DNA from: Lunularia cruciata
Lineage: Eukaryota > Streptophyta > Marchantiopsida > Lunulariales > Lunulariaceae
Direction of reading: 5' to 3'
Assembly: GCA_948567375.1 (NCBI GenBank)
Contig: OX419758.1
Span: forward strand, 34,725,001 to 34,789,000
DNA length: 64,000 bases
Part shown: positions 34,421 through 47,380 of the stretch, in pieces
Numbering within the stretch: position 1 is the first letter of the stretch
How the letters are laid out: each line of letters opens with the position of its first letter
The notes under the pieces: model-generated
Told to the model about the DNA's origin: nothing
The model's input: only the letters and a program-made list of their open reading frames with translations
Databases searched by the model: none
Program-made: the position numbers and the translations under genes

Positions 34421-34917
34421 TGTAAAAGACCAAGACCAAGGAGAGAAATATGAGAATGGAAACTCACATTGGGACACTTGAATGAGAAAAAACTCCAAAT
34501 GCCTAGCAAGAGATTCGGCTTTGGTATTTATAGGTAGCATACAAGGCCCTTGAGAAGCTTCTCAAGAAGCTTCCTCAAGCCGCTTTCTTAGAGTGCAAGC
34601 CAAGTTAACCAAGAAGCTTATCAAGAAGCTTCCTCAAGCCGCTTTCTTAGAGTGCAAGCCAAGTAAACCAAGAAGCTTCTCAAGAAGCTTCGCAATAAGC
34701 TTCCTTCTAGAAGTCGCCTACTTTGCGTACAAGCTAAGCTAGTTGGAAGCTTCTAGAAGCTTCCTTCTAGATGCTACTTACTTGAGGTGCAAGCTAAGCT
34801 AGCCGAGAAGCTTCCCAAGAAGCTTCCTAGATACTTCTAGAATATTCTAGGATAATTTGTCTTATTTGCTACTTTGTTAGCCCTACTAACTTTGTCACTA
34901 AACTCCATATTGTAACA
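34421..34917 (-). repeat. Element A 3' LTR with internal duplication
   Basis: 497 bp, longer than the 438-bp 5' partner mainly because a unit of about 56 bp (CAAGCCGCTTTCTTAGAGTG plus flanking AAGAAGCTT) is tandemly duplicated at about 34563-34680. The purine-rich tract GGTGGAGGAATA directly precedes it on the minus strand. TATA-like CTATAAATA lies at 34533-34525. Confidence 0.92.
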
Positions 34918-37900
34918 TATTCCTCCACCACTAGTTGGTGACGTCTTTGTTGCTAGTGAAGCTTTGAACTCTTGGATGGCTGTTTGTGCATTTTGGGGAT
35001 AAGAAAGAGGTTCTCATGTGGCATCATGAAGGAGATACCCTTGCCAAAGGACCTTGTACTCCATATGTTGTTGATGGCCTTGTTGAATATGGCAACGCGC
35101 AAGGATACAATCAACTTTGTAGTCCTCATGATCATTGATAGGGACAGGAGGAGGGGGAGGTTGGACTCAAGAGGAAAAGGAAGAGGGGTTAGGAACAAAG
35201 GGTTTCAACTTGGAAACATGAAAGATAGGATGGATACACAAATGTCAAGGCAAGGCAAGTCAATAAGCAATAGGAGAGACAATTTGGGTGACATCAAAGG
35301 GTCCTATCCAATCAGAGGCAAGTTTACTAACTTGGGTATCAAGGGAGAGAGGGAGGTTACTAGAAGATAACATGACTTTATCACAGACTTCAAAGGTGAG
35401 ATCACGACGATGGTGGTTTGCACATTGTTTTTGACAATTTTGAGCAACATGGAAGTAAGATTTGGCTTGTTGGAGAGAGTGGGATATAGTGGTCAAGAAT
35501 GTTGAAGTATGAGGAACTTGAGATGGAAAGGGAGAAAGGAGAGAATCTGGAACAAGCGGATCTTGACCAAAATTGAGAAAGAAAGGAGAAAATCCAATGC
35601 TTGCCTGTTTGGAATTGTTGTAGGAAAATTCTGCAATTGCAAGACATTCATCCCAATTGGTATCATGGACATTGAGGAATGCACACATCATATCTTCCAA
35701 TGTATGATTTGCACATTTGATTTCTCCATAAGTTTAATTATGATAGGCCATGAACAAAGCTAGCTTGGTGCCAAGTATCTAGAAGAGTGCTTGCCAAAAC
35801 TTCCCAATAAATGGAGGATCACGATTGGAGATGAGGACACATGGCATCCTACAATGCTTGAAGACATTGTTGAATTAGATTTGCGCTAAGGTTGGAGCAT
35901 CCATGTTATCACAAGTTGGTGCCAAGTGGATTTGCTTACTAAGCTTATCCACAAACACCACAATTGTTGTGTGTCCTTGCTTTGTCTTGGGCAAAGAGGT
36001 GATGAGATCTAAGCTCACATGTTCCCAACAAGTAGTTGGAATGGGAAGTGGCTGAAGGAGTCCACTCGGCTTTTGGCTATTGGCCTTGTTGCGTTGACAA
36101 CTCTCACACAATCAAACAAACTCCCAAACATCTTGTGTCATGTTAGGCCACCACCATTGGTGTTGGAGGGTACCCAAGGTCTTTTCCATCCCATGTGACC
36201 AGCTATTGGTAGATCATGGGCTTCCTAAAGGCATGCAAGTCAGAGATCACCTTTGGTTGAAACATAAATCTGGTCCACATAGAATAGAAGGTCTTCCTTG
36301 AAGGAGAAGGTGTTGTACTCCTTATCACCTGCTGTTTGATGACCATGTACCATTTGGAAGAGGAGATCTTGTTGTAGAGCTGACCAAAACTTGTTATGAA
36401 CTTTGAGGTCAGTTGACACCGTCGTAATTGCCGCTATGATGAGAGGAAGAGACTTCAAATCGTGTCATCATGATAGAGTAATAGGGATGACATGGAACCG
36501 ACCTGGTTTGTACTCAAGTTTGATGTCAAACAATTAGAGTTGCTCTTCTTATCAATGATGTTGACTCTTCATGTGTTCCAAGTGTAAGGTCTACAACAAT
36601 GGCTTGTGACCAGTTTGCATGATCATTTGTTTTCCCAAGAGATAATGCCTCCATACCTTGGTGGCATATACCATTGCAAGTTGTTCCCAATCTTGAGCAG
36701 AGTAATTTCCTTCAGCTGTATTTAGTTGGTGAGACACAAAGGCAATGGGATGTAGTCTATCTAAGAATTCTTGTTGCAACACAACTCCAATTGCAAAGTT
36801 AAAAGCATCAAAATCAACCACACAAGGTAGTTGAGGATCATATGGTTGAAGAATGGGTCTTGAAGACACCATATGCTTTAGCTTCTTGAATGCTTCTTCA
36901 TGCTTGGTGGTCCACTAGTAGTTCAAGCTCTTTCTCAAGAGGTCAGTCAATGGTGCAGCCACATGAGCATAATAATAGATGAACCGTCGATAAAAATTGG
37001 CCAATCCATTGAACACCCATACTTTTGTAACATCCTTTAGAGTAGGCCAATCAATAATGACCTTGATTTTCTCTTCTTCCATCTTGATCCCCTCTGATGA
37101 GATTTTATGACCCAAGAAGGTAACCTCCTTCTGCCAAAAGGCACACTTTGACTTCTTGCAGTAAAATTTCCATTGTTGTAGTCATCTTAGGACTTCTCGT
37201 ACATGATTCACATGTTCTACCTTTGTCTTACTATAGATTAAGATATCATCCAAGAACACCACCACAGACTGATCCAATAGTCCATCCAATACCCAATGCA
37301 TCTGATCCATGAAGACCATTGGAGCATTAGTAAGTCCGAAAGGTAGAACTCTCCACTCAATATGCCCATACCTTGTGCAAAAGGTAGTCTTTTGCACATC
37401 CTCTCTATTAATAGGAATTTGCTAGTAGTCGTTACAAAGATCCAACTTGGAAAAGTAGTGTGATCCACTTAGTTGATCAAGCAAGTCATTGATCCGAGGC
37501 AAGGGATATGCATTCTTCACGGTTTCTTATTGAGCCCACGGTAATCAATACAAAAACAAAGTCCTCCATCCTTCTTTCAAACAAATAGTATCGGTGCTCC
37601 CCAAGGAGAGGTACTATGTTGTATGAATTCCTTCTCCAATAACTCTATAAGTGTTGTTCGCAACTCCTTCAACTCCTTTGGTGAGAGCCAATAGATTGGT
37701 CTACTCACTCGACTACTCCTTGGCAATAACTCAATCTTGAAGGGCATACCTTGATTGGAGAGTAATCCCTTTTGTAGATCATCCAGAAACATGTCTACAA
37801 ACTCCTAAACTATTTGATCAACCATTGCTTGATGAGGCCCTTGGCCCTCCTTAGATTGTTCTTGTGCAATTGGCTTGATCCACACTGTGAATATAGACTT

Positions 37901-39718
37901 ATCTTCCTCCAAAGCTTGCTCTATGGCTGCTTTGCTAACCAACTTCCCTTTTAGGGACTCATCTCTCTTCCAAGCTTGCTCCATGGTTGCCTTCTTGGCA
38001 AACTTCCCATCTTGGGACTCATCTCCCTTCAAGGTTTGCTCTATGGCTACCTTCTCAAAAAACTTCTCATCTTGGGACTAACTATACTTAGGTGTCTTAC
38101 TCAGAGGTGCTTGACAAGCTAATCAGAAATTCCTACCTTGGTGTTGTACTTGAATTTGTCATCGGGTCCAACTGAATTGAACCTTATGACGTTCAAGCTA
38201 AGGTAGACCCAGAATGATATCATAGTGTAGAGGTGCTACTACAAACCTCATACACTCCAAATACTCCTTCCCAATCTTGAAGGTGATAGAATACAAGGTG
38301 CGGAATGCAGAACCCTTTCTACCATCCGCCATCATCAAACTACTTCCAATCATTAGCTTGATAGGAATACCCAATTCTTTTGCTACTTGCATAGACATGC
38401 AATTTTTTGAACTTCCAAAATCAACCAAAATCCTACAACCTCGATTAGATATCATACCTTGCAAGTGAAGCAAACTAACATATGTCGTGCCTTCAATCCT
38501 ATTGAAACTAATAAAGCTCCCAATAGGCGGCTCAAAATCTCCTATTGGGATTCCTTGTTTTGCTAATCATTTTGTTCCACAAACTCCATTTGTGCAACTT
38601 GTTGAGGTCACATATTCCTAAGTGTGCATTCATCAATGCAATGTCCAACTTGGTGAGAATAAAACAACCTTCATTTTGTCACAATCTTTCTCTATTTGCC
38701 TTACCAAATGGTCTCCATTGGATAACATCAATCTCCATTGGTGTCGGTTTTTCCACCCATGCATAGTGTACTGGTAAGCCTTGTGTAGGTCAAGATCAAG
38801 GCCAAGTTATCGCCACCAAGGAATCAAAGCGCTCAGCCATTTGCATGGCTTCTTCTACATTTTGTGGTTCCCGCATAGTAATCTCCAATTTGGTTTGTGA
38901 CTTCAATCCTTGCATAAATTGATGTATAACTTCACCTTCTTGTATATCTGGAATCTGTATGATGATGTTTCTGAAAATGTGTAACGTAGCTCCTTACTAA
39001 GCCAATCTGCTTCAACTCCACCAATTTATCTCCTACAGCTCGAGTGGCATTTATAGTTTAAAATTGACCAAGTATTGCATCCTTGAATTCTACCCATGTC
39101 AAAATTGGTGCATCAATTTGTCGTTCCGCTTGCTCCACTCGGAATCACTACCAAAGTTTTGCCACACCATCTTATTGGCTAGAGGCCAAGAGAATTTGTT
39201 TTTGTTCATCTTGAAGATTGGTGGCTTCAAAGTAACATTAGCAGTCAAACACAAAATTCTCCACTATGCTCGGAAGATTCTTGCCTTCAAACACCTTGGG
39301 TTTTTGAAATCAAATGTGATCTTCTCCGTCTCAAATTGGCGCTCTCTCTATATCTTCTTGTCGTTGCTAATCTTGTTCATCGAACAATCAAGTAAGGTGC
39401 TCAATTTTTTGTTGCATCGCAAGGATAACGTTTGGTATTGCCGCCATAGCTACTACTCTATCCCACTACTCCCAATTTATCTAAGTGATTAGCACATAGA
39501 TGCAGCACGTCCATTATCCTCCATAAATTACAACTGGAAGTATCAAGGGTTCCTTAGACACAATGATCATATGTAGAAAATATTGCCCAAAGCGCAAGGT
39601 GATGAATTGTGTGAAACAATGCTTGGGCAATATTTGGATATGAAAATCCCAATGGTTTGGTGGAAGTGGATTTAAAGGTCCATAAATTCCATCCATCCCA
39701 TTTCTACTCTGATACCAA
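34918..39718 (-). pseudogene. Element A gag-pol, heavily decayed
   Basis: On the minus strand: gag remnants (39700-38545); protease-like LVDFGSSKNCMS (about 38430); RT with YGHIEWRVLPFGLTNAP and VVVFLDDILIYS (37400-37180); RNase H (36872-36591, VDFDAFNFAIGVVLQQ); integrase zinc-finger Cys pair (CESCQRNKANS, 36111) and DLITSLPKTKQGHTTIVVFV; late integrase (35700-35260, FSYNNSKQASIGFSPFF); and a degraded chromodomain near 35170-34970. The primer-binding site TTGGTATCAGAGTA (39718-39705) matches plant initiator tRNA-Met. Frames change repeatedly, so no functional product is expected. Confidence 0.93.
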
Positions 39719-40156
39719 TGTAAAAGACCAAGACTGAGGAGAGAAATAAGAGAGTGGAAACTCACCTTGGGACACTTGAATGAGAAAAAACTTCAAATGC
39801 CTAGCAAGAGCTTTGGCTTTGGTATTTATAGGTAGCATACAAGGCCCTTGAGAAGCTTCTCAATAAGCTTCCTCAAGCCGCTTTCTTATAGTGCAAGCCA
39901 AGTTAACCAAGAAGCTTCTCAAGAAGCTTCTCAAGAAGCTTCCTTCTAGAAGTCACCTACCTAGCGTGCAAGCTAAGCTAGTTAGAAGCTTCTAGAAGCT
40001 TCCTTCTAGATGTTATTTACTTGAGGTGCAAGCTAAGCTAGTCGGGAAGCTTCCCAAGAAGCTTCCTAGATACTTTTGAAATATTCTAGGCTGATTTGTC
40101 TTATTTGCTACTTCATTAGCTCTACTAACTTTGTCGCTAAACTCCACATTGTTACA
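39719..40156 (-). repeat. Element A 5' LTR
   Basis: 438 bp, TGTAAAAGACC...ATTGTTACA. On the minus strand, U3 (40156 to about 39835) carries eight GAAGCTTC palindromes upstream of TATA-like CTATAAATA (39831-39823), followed by a short R-U5. Confidence 0.94.
39835..40060 (-). promoter_or_regulatory. Heat-shock-element-like array in element A 5' LTR
   Basis: Heat-shock elements are alternating nGAAn and nTTCn units, read on either strand. 39985-40002 gives GAA-gc-TTC-ta-GAA-gc-TTC, four perfectly spaced units. Further GAAgcTTC pairs occur at about 39853, 39918-39950 and 40050-40070. The array ends about 20 bp upstream of the TATA-like box, as in heat-responsive promoters. The pattern is seen; HSF binding is inferred. 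Confidence 0.55.
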
Positions 40157-40161
40157 CTAGG

Positions 40162-42030
40162 GGTATGAGTATTTTGAGGAGAAGAGTTGTGTAAATTTAG
40201 ACTACATTTCACCATTCATGTTTCATCAATAAATGAGTATGTTCCACTAATGAGTGTTCCATCATGTAGGAATGCATACATTATTCCTCCATATAGGAAG
40301 AAGCACAAGAAAAGTGGATGAAATACTATCTTGAGATACCCAAGAAGTCAAATAAGAGATGCAAGTATGTAGAGTAGAAGAGGAGATATGAAAAGGAAAT
40401 ATTGAATTATGGAGGAAGAAGAAGAGGAGAATCTCCAAGGAAAATTCAAAGATGACACCAGCCATTGCAATTTTGTTCTAAGACCTAATAAACCACAATA
40501 AATGGAAGTTTGAGGCAATGAAAGCCTACAAATATGCAAATGGAGGCTCAAAAGATTGCAAAGCTAGAGAAGAATAAATATCTCGTTGAAGCAAAGAAGA
40601 TTCAAGTAGAGGCTGAGCACATATTGAGATCCAAGCAAATTAAAAATAAAGTAGGGAAACTTTGTATTTGGGAGCAAACTGAAAAGTCCAAATGCTTTTA
40701 CCTTGTAACTCTTGAACTAGCAAAGACACAAAAAACTGCTTAGGAAATTAAGAGAATCATTACTACACTCATATGTATATTTAGAACACCATTCTTCTTA
40801 TGATAGCTATGGTGGCCATGGAGTAGATCCTCAGTTTTATGTGCCTTAGCCTACCAAAAATAAGGACGATAATGATGATTATGACATGTAACTTGTGTTA
40901 TGAAATTTGGAGTAAATTATTTCTTTCACATGCCAAGAATAATGTCTTTGCAATTGGTATCCAATGAGTGTTTACTTATGTGACTAAAATGCTCATTATT
41001 CACTCAAGCGCAAAGATTTGAATGATAATGTGATTTTTATGTCTTGAATCTAAATGACAATGGATTTTTGTATGTAGTAGTTGAATAAGTATGAGAGTAA
41101 GTGGACGCATGTTGTGTAAGAAGCACAAGTAGCTCACATTACAACTTGCAAAGACAAGAGACCTGCCCAGCCAGTGCTATTTATTTTTAGAATTCAAAAG
41201 AGTATGCATGGTACATGCAATATCCATGGGCTACTAGGTACATATGGGCTGCATTTAGTTACTCATTTTGGATTTATTATATTATTTTGTGAACCCTTAG
41301 TTTATTTCTCAACACTCTACTTGTGGATAATTCATTTCTTCTACTTCTTCTAATTCTCCACTTATTTTCTAAACCATCCACTTGTGATTAATATAACATC
41401 AATGTCTGAAATATACGTCCTCTCCTAAAAGAGCTTTGCTTGTACAAGTGAGTGTTGTTTAATTCCTATTTATTTCATTTAGTGAAGGTTCAATAGAAGT
41501 GTATTATGTTATATGCTTGAGACACAACTTTCCAAGAAATAACATTGGGTAGTAGAGGTAGAAGCTTGAAGTTTATTGTTTAGTAACATGAACTTCAATA
41601 TACAATATACATTGCATAACATCAATATGAATATACACTACAAAACATCAATGTGCAAAAACAAATATGTATAGCACCATGTGGATGGTATCCAGAAAAT
41701 AAAGTGTTGCACTATCCACTATCAAGTGTTACATCTTTGCATCTTTGATACATGTATCTCAAATATAGGTGTTGCTATTAGATTGTTTCCAAGTTACATT
41801 TATTTAGGCTTTCATTCAATGATTGTTTTCTTTATATATGCAGGTTTCTTGTTTCTATTTATTTGATGCATGCAACCATGAGATAGGTATTGCTATTATG
41901 TTGTTTTATGTTACATTTACTTATAATTTAATTTGACCAAATGTTTGTTAGCTTATTTTCATTAAATATTGTGCATGGCATTTACATTAAATGAATTTTG
42001 GATCTCTCAATTCATGAACAATTTTTTTCC
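40162..42030. other. AT-rich spacer, no gene recognised
   Basis: 40534-40743 (+) is open and Lys/Glu/Gln-rich (coiled-coil-like) but unidentified, possibly the end of a decayed element. The rest is low-complexity AT-rich DNA. Confidence 0.4.
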
Positions 42031-43690
42031 TTATTTCTCTTTATCCATGATCAATATATCTCTAATAGGTAGATCCAATGAAGTGAATTTTCTAAAAGGT
42101 CTAACCACTCTATACTCGTCAATAAACCTACCAATATGACCAAAGCATCCCACAAGGTGTGCCCTTGTGTGTACTCCATTAGGTAAAAGATCATTATCCC
42201 ACATGGACTTGAGTAACTGCTTTACTTCACTCTTTGCTCCACTCGTTTATATGATAACCTGAAAGTGAGTCATATAGTAATCCACAAACTCTCTAAACGT
42301 GGGCTGGATTATATACTAAAAATTTCTACACACTCTATAACAATGCCACCCATGCCCTAGAGTGCATCCAAACTACTCTAAGAGAAGAGGCATTTAGTCC
42401 GCCTAATATCAACAAGGCGACTAACATTCAAAACTATAATTTTTCTCCTAACATCTCTTGCATAAATGGTACACGGGATGAATTCCCTGGATATTTTAAT
42501 CCCTCTCTAAAATTACTAATCCTATCACTCAAACTCATCCTACTTTCTTGATTTCACCTTAACTACTCAAGTGTTTCTCCAAAACAAAGTGGACTGTAGA
42601 GAAAATCTAAAACTCAAGGTCTCCATGGAACAATATCCATCTCACCAATTTGCACATAATGCTCCTCCTTGGACCCTTGGACCAAAGTCAATGTAAATTG
42701 GGTTGCCTATAAATGAGACTTTCAAACTCCCATGTGTCCAATAGGAGTAGTTGTGACCTTAGTAGGAAAAGTGGCCAGAGGAAGAGTCTCCTTGTTCACC
42801 TCTCTCTCTCTTCTTCACTAATAGATGTTAGGTATATGAGTATAGGTTCCCACTCAAGCTACACCCTTTAGATTTTTCTAAGTTCCTATATGAACATGAA
42901 GTGCACTCTCTAAGTCTTTCTAAGTTCCCATATGCATAGCCAACTCTGCATGATATCTCCTATGCTCATCATGAAAGAATGTGGTTGCATCCTCATAAGC
43001 TCCCTCTAGCTCAATCCTCACCTTTTTCAAAGTGCTCTAGTCTCTCTAGCCTCACCTTGGGTCCTCTCCACGCTCTCCGTAATTGCAATGAAGACTCTAT
43101 TGTAAAAGTGCTCTTGAATCCTATATGCCTCACACATCAACTATCTTTCAACCAATATCCTATATAACTCACCCACTCTGTGGGCTTTTGTGGTCAGTAC
43201 TAAATATACCTCAATATCTCAAAACAGTAAATATAAAATACCTCAATGTTAAAAGTCATCTCCTTCTTTATCACTAACCGGTCTAACTCCACAAAAACTT
43301 TTGAGCTTTAGAACTCTCCTCATCCCTAAATCTCCTCTCCTTCTCTATCACTAATTTAGTTTACTTTGCCAATATTTATGCACTATCCCTCTCCTCAACC
43401 CTAAAATGCATCTCCTTCTCCACAAGTAACCTATCTAACTCTACCAACTTCTTCACCCTAATATGCTCCAAACTACAAGAACTACCAGGGTCCTCATCAT
43501 CCAATATCCTTATGATATGTGTATGTATCTACAACTTCTCCTACTTTCTATTTGGTGTAGGTGTATGCAAAGGGGGACCATTATCACTCTCTACCCTATC
43601 TTTGGAATCATTCTCTACTCCAACATCCTTTAGAGTACCAGATAGAGTACCCCATATAGAGTACTCCATATAGAGTACTAGATAGAGTGT
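42031..43690 (-). pseudogene. Unrecognised decayed protein-coding region
   Basis: Several minus-strand patches read as protein with few stops. At 43440-43280 a Lys/Glu heptad-like stretch contains KLVELDRLLVEKEMHFRVEE. At 43130-42950 it contains FYNRVFIAITESVERTQGEA and FFHDEHRRYHAELAMHMGT. At 42320-42031 it contains PTFREFVDYYMTHFQ, then LKSMWDNDLLPNGVHTRAHL and RFIDEYRVVRPFRKFTSLDL, ending at TAA 42033-42031 with one internal stop. Order and strand agree, so these may be one former gene or transposon protein with coiled-coil and globular parts. I do not recognise the family. Confidence 0.5.
43622..43690. repeat. Short degenerate repeat of AGAGTAC/CATATAGAGTAC
   Basis: About six iterations of (CC)ATATAGAGTA(C) and GATAGAGTAC in 69 bp, in which ATAGAGTAC recurs at 9-20 bp spacing. 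Confidence 0.7.
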
Positions 43691-46200
43691 ACTCGCATTG
43701 GACTCACATGAAGAGGTGGGGACTCAAAACTCCACCATCAATACCTCCATCTAAATGGTGGACAGTGTGGATGGTGACTTGTGCATAAACCTTTCAAATA
43801 TCAACCCAAAAGTAAGAATATAAAATATCAAGCACTCATCATGAATTACAAGATATGAACTTTTATTGCATAGAAGTATGGTACAAGAAAACAACATGTT
43901 TTCATAAGGTACTAAGTAAGTAATCTGCCATTCACCGTTCTCTACATGCTCCTCTTGGTATGCTTCCTAATATTATTTGTGGAGTGATGTATATAGATCT
44001 CCTTATGTGCTCATCCCATGCTCTCATATCTGGCCTCATCCTCATCCATGTACACTCTTTCCATAAAGAGATGTATGAGAACCTGGCCTTAATGTATCAC
44101 CTTAAAGCATAGATAATCAGGGTGGAGAAGTTGCTTATTTACTACAACTAACTTAACCTTAATAACATGATCTCTATCAAGTCAAAATCTTCCAAAGTGG
44201 ATTGTGCTATCTTGGTTTTCACAACCAAGATAATATTTCCATGTACCATCTTTGGCCTTCTAGCAAGGATGAGCAAAGAGCATATGATCTAAAAAATGGT
44301 CAAAAGCTAAGGTATACATATTCTGGGCTAAGTACCTTCTACCCATCCTACCTTGCATGGGAAACCAATCCTTAATCACATTGTAATGGACAATCTTCCC
44401 CCTCTTGGTCCTCCTCACTAGCAAACAAAATGTTGCACAAATGAAGTTCAGGCTAAATGTGAGAACTCACCTCCTAATGGTGCCAAAATAGGTATGCATA
44501 TCCCAATTGGTCACAAACTCTATACATAATGGTAGATAGAAAAAAGTAAACACAATCAATACATTATAAACATTATAAGTGAGTTGACTAGACTATCATT
44601 TTTGAAACTCTAAGTAGAGGCTTCATCATACAATCAATCATGTCAAAGAGATGTACAAAGCACAATCATGTCAACCCTAAGTACTACTTAAAGATGATGC
44701 ACATGCCATGCATACCAAGTAGACCAACTACAACTATGTTTTTTCTAGCTCTTGCATACCAAGTAGCCTTCATATACCAAGAGTCTGACACATTTCAAGG
44801 ATCTCACTCATATGTTACGCATGGTATGCATAGGATCCTTTGGAATTTTGTTTGCATAGAATATTGTTGCAATACATATTTGGGTGTGTTATGTAGATAA
44901 ACTTAATTGAATAAAGAGTTCAAGATTTCATTCAAGAGATTTTGTGTTTACTTACATATGGTTGGAGATACTAAATAGCAATGGCTATTTTCAAACCCAT
45001 TGCATCCAAATTAGATTCTCAAAAATTTTTTGTAGCAATTCTAATTTGGTTTTTGTTCATCCAACAACACATAATGCAGGTCATATAACTAGTTTTAATG
45101 TGATAGTTGATAATCCATGTACTCCTTGGGTATCATCTATGTGATCCTCTTCTAACACTAAAGGATAATCAATAATTTCCATTGTCTTTGCTTGGCTTTC
45201 CTTCTCCCATCTTTCACTTCCTCTCCCTTGCTCTCACTTGTCACAATTTTTTCAAACCCAATTTCATAGCTCAATGCTGGTTCTTCTTGATTCTTTTGCT
45301 CCTCCTTGCTCAATGCTTCTTCTTTGCAAACATTTGCTCTTTATTATTTCTCCTCATTGTCCAAGAATGGCCCTCAAATGCTCTCCTTTCTTTCCATTTT
45401 GATAGTCCTCTAAACTCACTTCCTTCCACTCTCCTTGTAAATTCCTACTTCTCTTCTCTAAACTCCGTTCCTTGGACTTCCTTACTAAATGAATCCTTCA
45501 ACTAAACCCATAAACCTCCTATTATTGTTTCAATTCTTGTATCAAGCAAAGTTCTAAACCCTCAATCTGCAAGAAATTTATACTTTTATCAATGCATGAA
45601 ATATACTTCCATAAGTCCATAGATAAATCAATATTATTGGTTTGTTATCAATGGCAATTTCTCACCAAACATTAGACACTCACAACCCTTTGATTCAATT
45701 ATATAGTACTTTGCCTTTAAATCTTTGATTCATCCATTTATGTTTCTAAGGAATTGAGATTCTTTATAGTGGAAAATCATACAAATTTTTAATTTGTCTG
45801 GAGTGTGGACTTGTCCATCATCTCATGCTTAGCATGGTCTTGTCTCTCCGGGTTTTTTTGACTCTAGTGGTATAAATTAATTCTTGCATTGCACATAATT
45901 TGAGCACTCCATATTACCTGAATTCTATCTATCCAAGTAGTAATACACATGTGTTGATTTTGCATACCAAATTTCACACCTTAGTGATCAATTATGATCC
46001 TTTCAATAATCATATATTCAATTTCAAAGCAAATAAGGTGCAAATTAAGCAACAATGATCATCACAAATAAGATGCAATTGAATTATTTGATACAAATAA
46101 TATGCTTTGATAACAAGCTTATGGTATTATATGCAATAAGCCACTCGGTTTGTGATTGAATGCAAGACACTACTTTAAAAAGTATAGTTTATTCTCTCAT
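43691..46200. other. AT-rich spacer, no gene recognised
   Basis: No convincing frame, RNA gene or transposon end. Short frames such as 44640-44900 and 45182-45505 lack recognisable motifs. Confidence 0.4.
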
Positions 46201-47380
46201 CTCTATTTGTTTCTAAAAAACAAGAGCATTGAGCATATCAAAATCCACCTTGTCTATAATGTTACCATCTTCTTGGATCCATGTGTTTTCCTTGTTAAAC
46301 ATATAGTTATTTAAAATGACACAAATAATGACACCCTTTAATAAGAATGCATTTTTAGATAGATCATTCAATTATACTTTAACTTCTTTGAGATAATGCC
46401 ACCTTGACTTCCAACCTCCTATGCCATGTTTCTTTACTACTCAAGTCCATGCAAAACATTGGTTGAAATCTACCTTGTCTTGCAAGCATGTCTACTTGGA
46501 AGAGGGTACCGAGCAATAATGGAGATGTAACTTGAATCAACCAATAAATATTGAGTGTTGTTAAATACATTAGATTCACCTTGTTAATTTAACTAGTCCA
46601 CAACGGAGACTTCTTCAAGCATGCCATATATAACATGATCCTCTAAATATTCAAAATTTAATTTATTCAAAGAAATGGAATAAGAGAAATGAGTTTGTTT
46701 CAAATCAAATGTCTTGTGAACTTAATGCTCTATGTTTGCTCATATACAAATGAGACTTGAGAAAATTAAGAACAATCATGCATAGCTCCTCTTACCTTTG
46801 GCAAAGGGAAGTTTTCTCCTCTTATTGTAACATGCTACTTGTCTATTTATGGAGTAGAATCCTTCATAAGTATAAAAGATTTCCTTGTCAATGGTTGGTT
46901 TTTGAGCCAAGGGAACTAATAAACCATCAACCTTAATAGTTGGAAAAACCTTTCTTTGTAAATACAATTGAAATCCACTCTCTTTCCTTTTGGTTAAGCC
47001 TTTTCACTTTTTTACTTAATATTGATATAATGGAAGCCATTACTTGTTAAATAAATCTAACTATGGATCCAATACTTGTACCTCAAAGGTTAAACCCTAT
47101 AGTTATTAATGCACCATTTTCATGATGCAAAATCTATCAAGAGCTAGAACAACTTGTATCCAAACCAAGATTTTGCTTCTCTTTGATACATTCTAAAACA
47201 ACACATGATCTTTATTGCATCCATTAATACTTGAAAGGATAAATTATCTATTCTTAACATTTGTCTAAAAGCTTTGCTATCTAATCCTCTGAAATTTCAA
47301 AATTAAATTAAATTCCTCATGTATTGTAGTCTAGATTGCAAGTCTTGAGGATCATATGCAAAATTATACCACCACAAAAA
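46200..47380 (-). pseudogene. PIF/Harbinger-like transposase relic
   Basis: In order on the minus strand: FRQMLRIDNLSFQVLMDAIK (about 47275), like the start of the Harbinger nuclease; KVDGLLVPLAQKPTIDKEIF and YTYEGFYSINRQVACYNKRR (46942-46815), matching the DGTHIPL...YYSINVQ...CD signature around the first catalytic Asp; then LVDSSYISIIARYPLPS (about 46540-46490), matching the LGDSGYPL block of the second Asp. Frameshifts and stops separate the blocks and I could not place the third acid. No terminal inverted repeats or 3-bp target duplication were found. Dead copy. Confidence 0.7.

Larger units (their letters stand above)
34416..40161 (-). mobile_element. Ty3/Gypsy chromovirus, element A, degenerate
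   Basis: A complete insertion on the minus strand with 5' LTR 39719-40156, 3' LTR 34421-34917 and a perfect 5-bp target duplication CTAGG (34416-34420 and 40157-40161). The LTR ends are TGT...ACA. Domain order is gag, protease, RT, RNase H, integrase, chromodomain. The coding region is broken by many stops and frameshifts. Same family as element B. Confidence 0.95.

Noticed and set aside
34972-35370. Plus-strand Arg/Lys-rich frame of 132 residues, and its twin at 52947-53324
   Set aside because: Antisense shadow of the Gypsy chromodomain and integrase end; present in both elements only because they are related.
43622-43690. A possible CRISPR-like or satellite array
   Set aside because: Units are irregular, very short and lack spacers; simple degenerate repeat.
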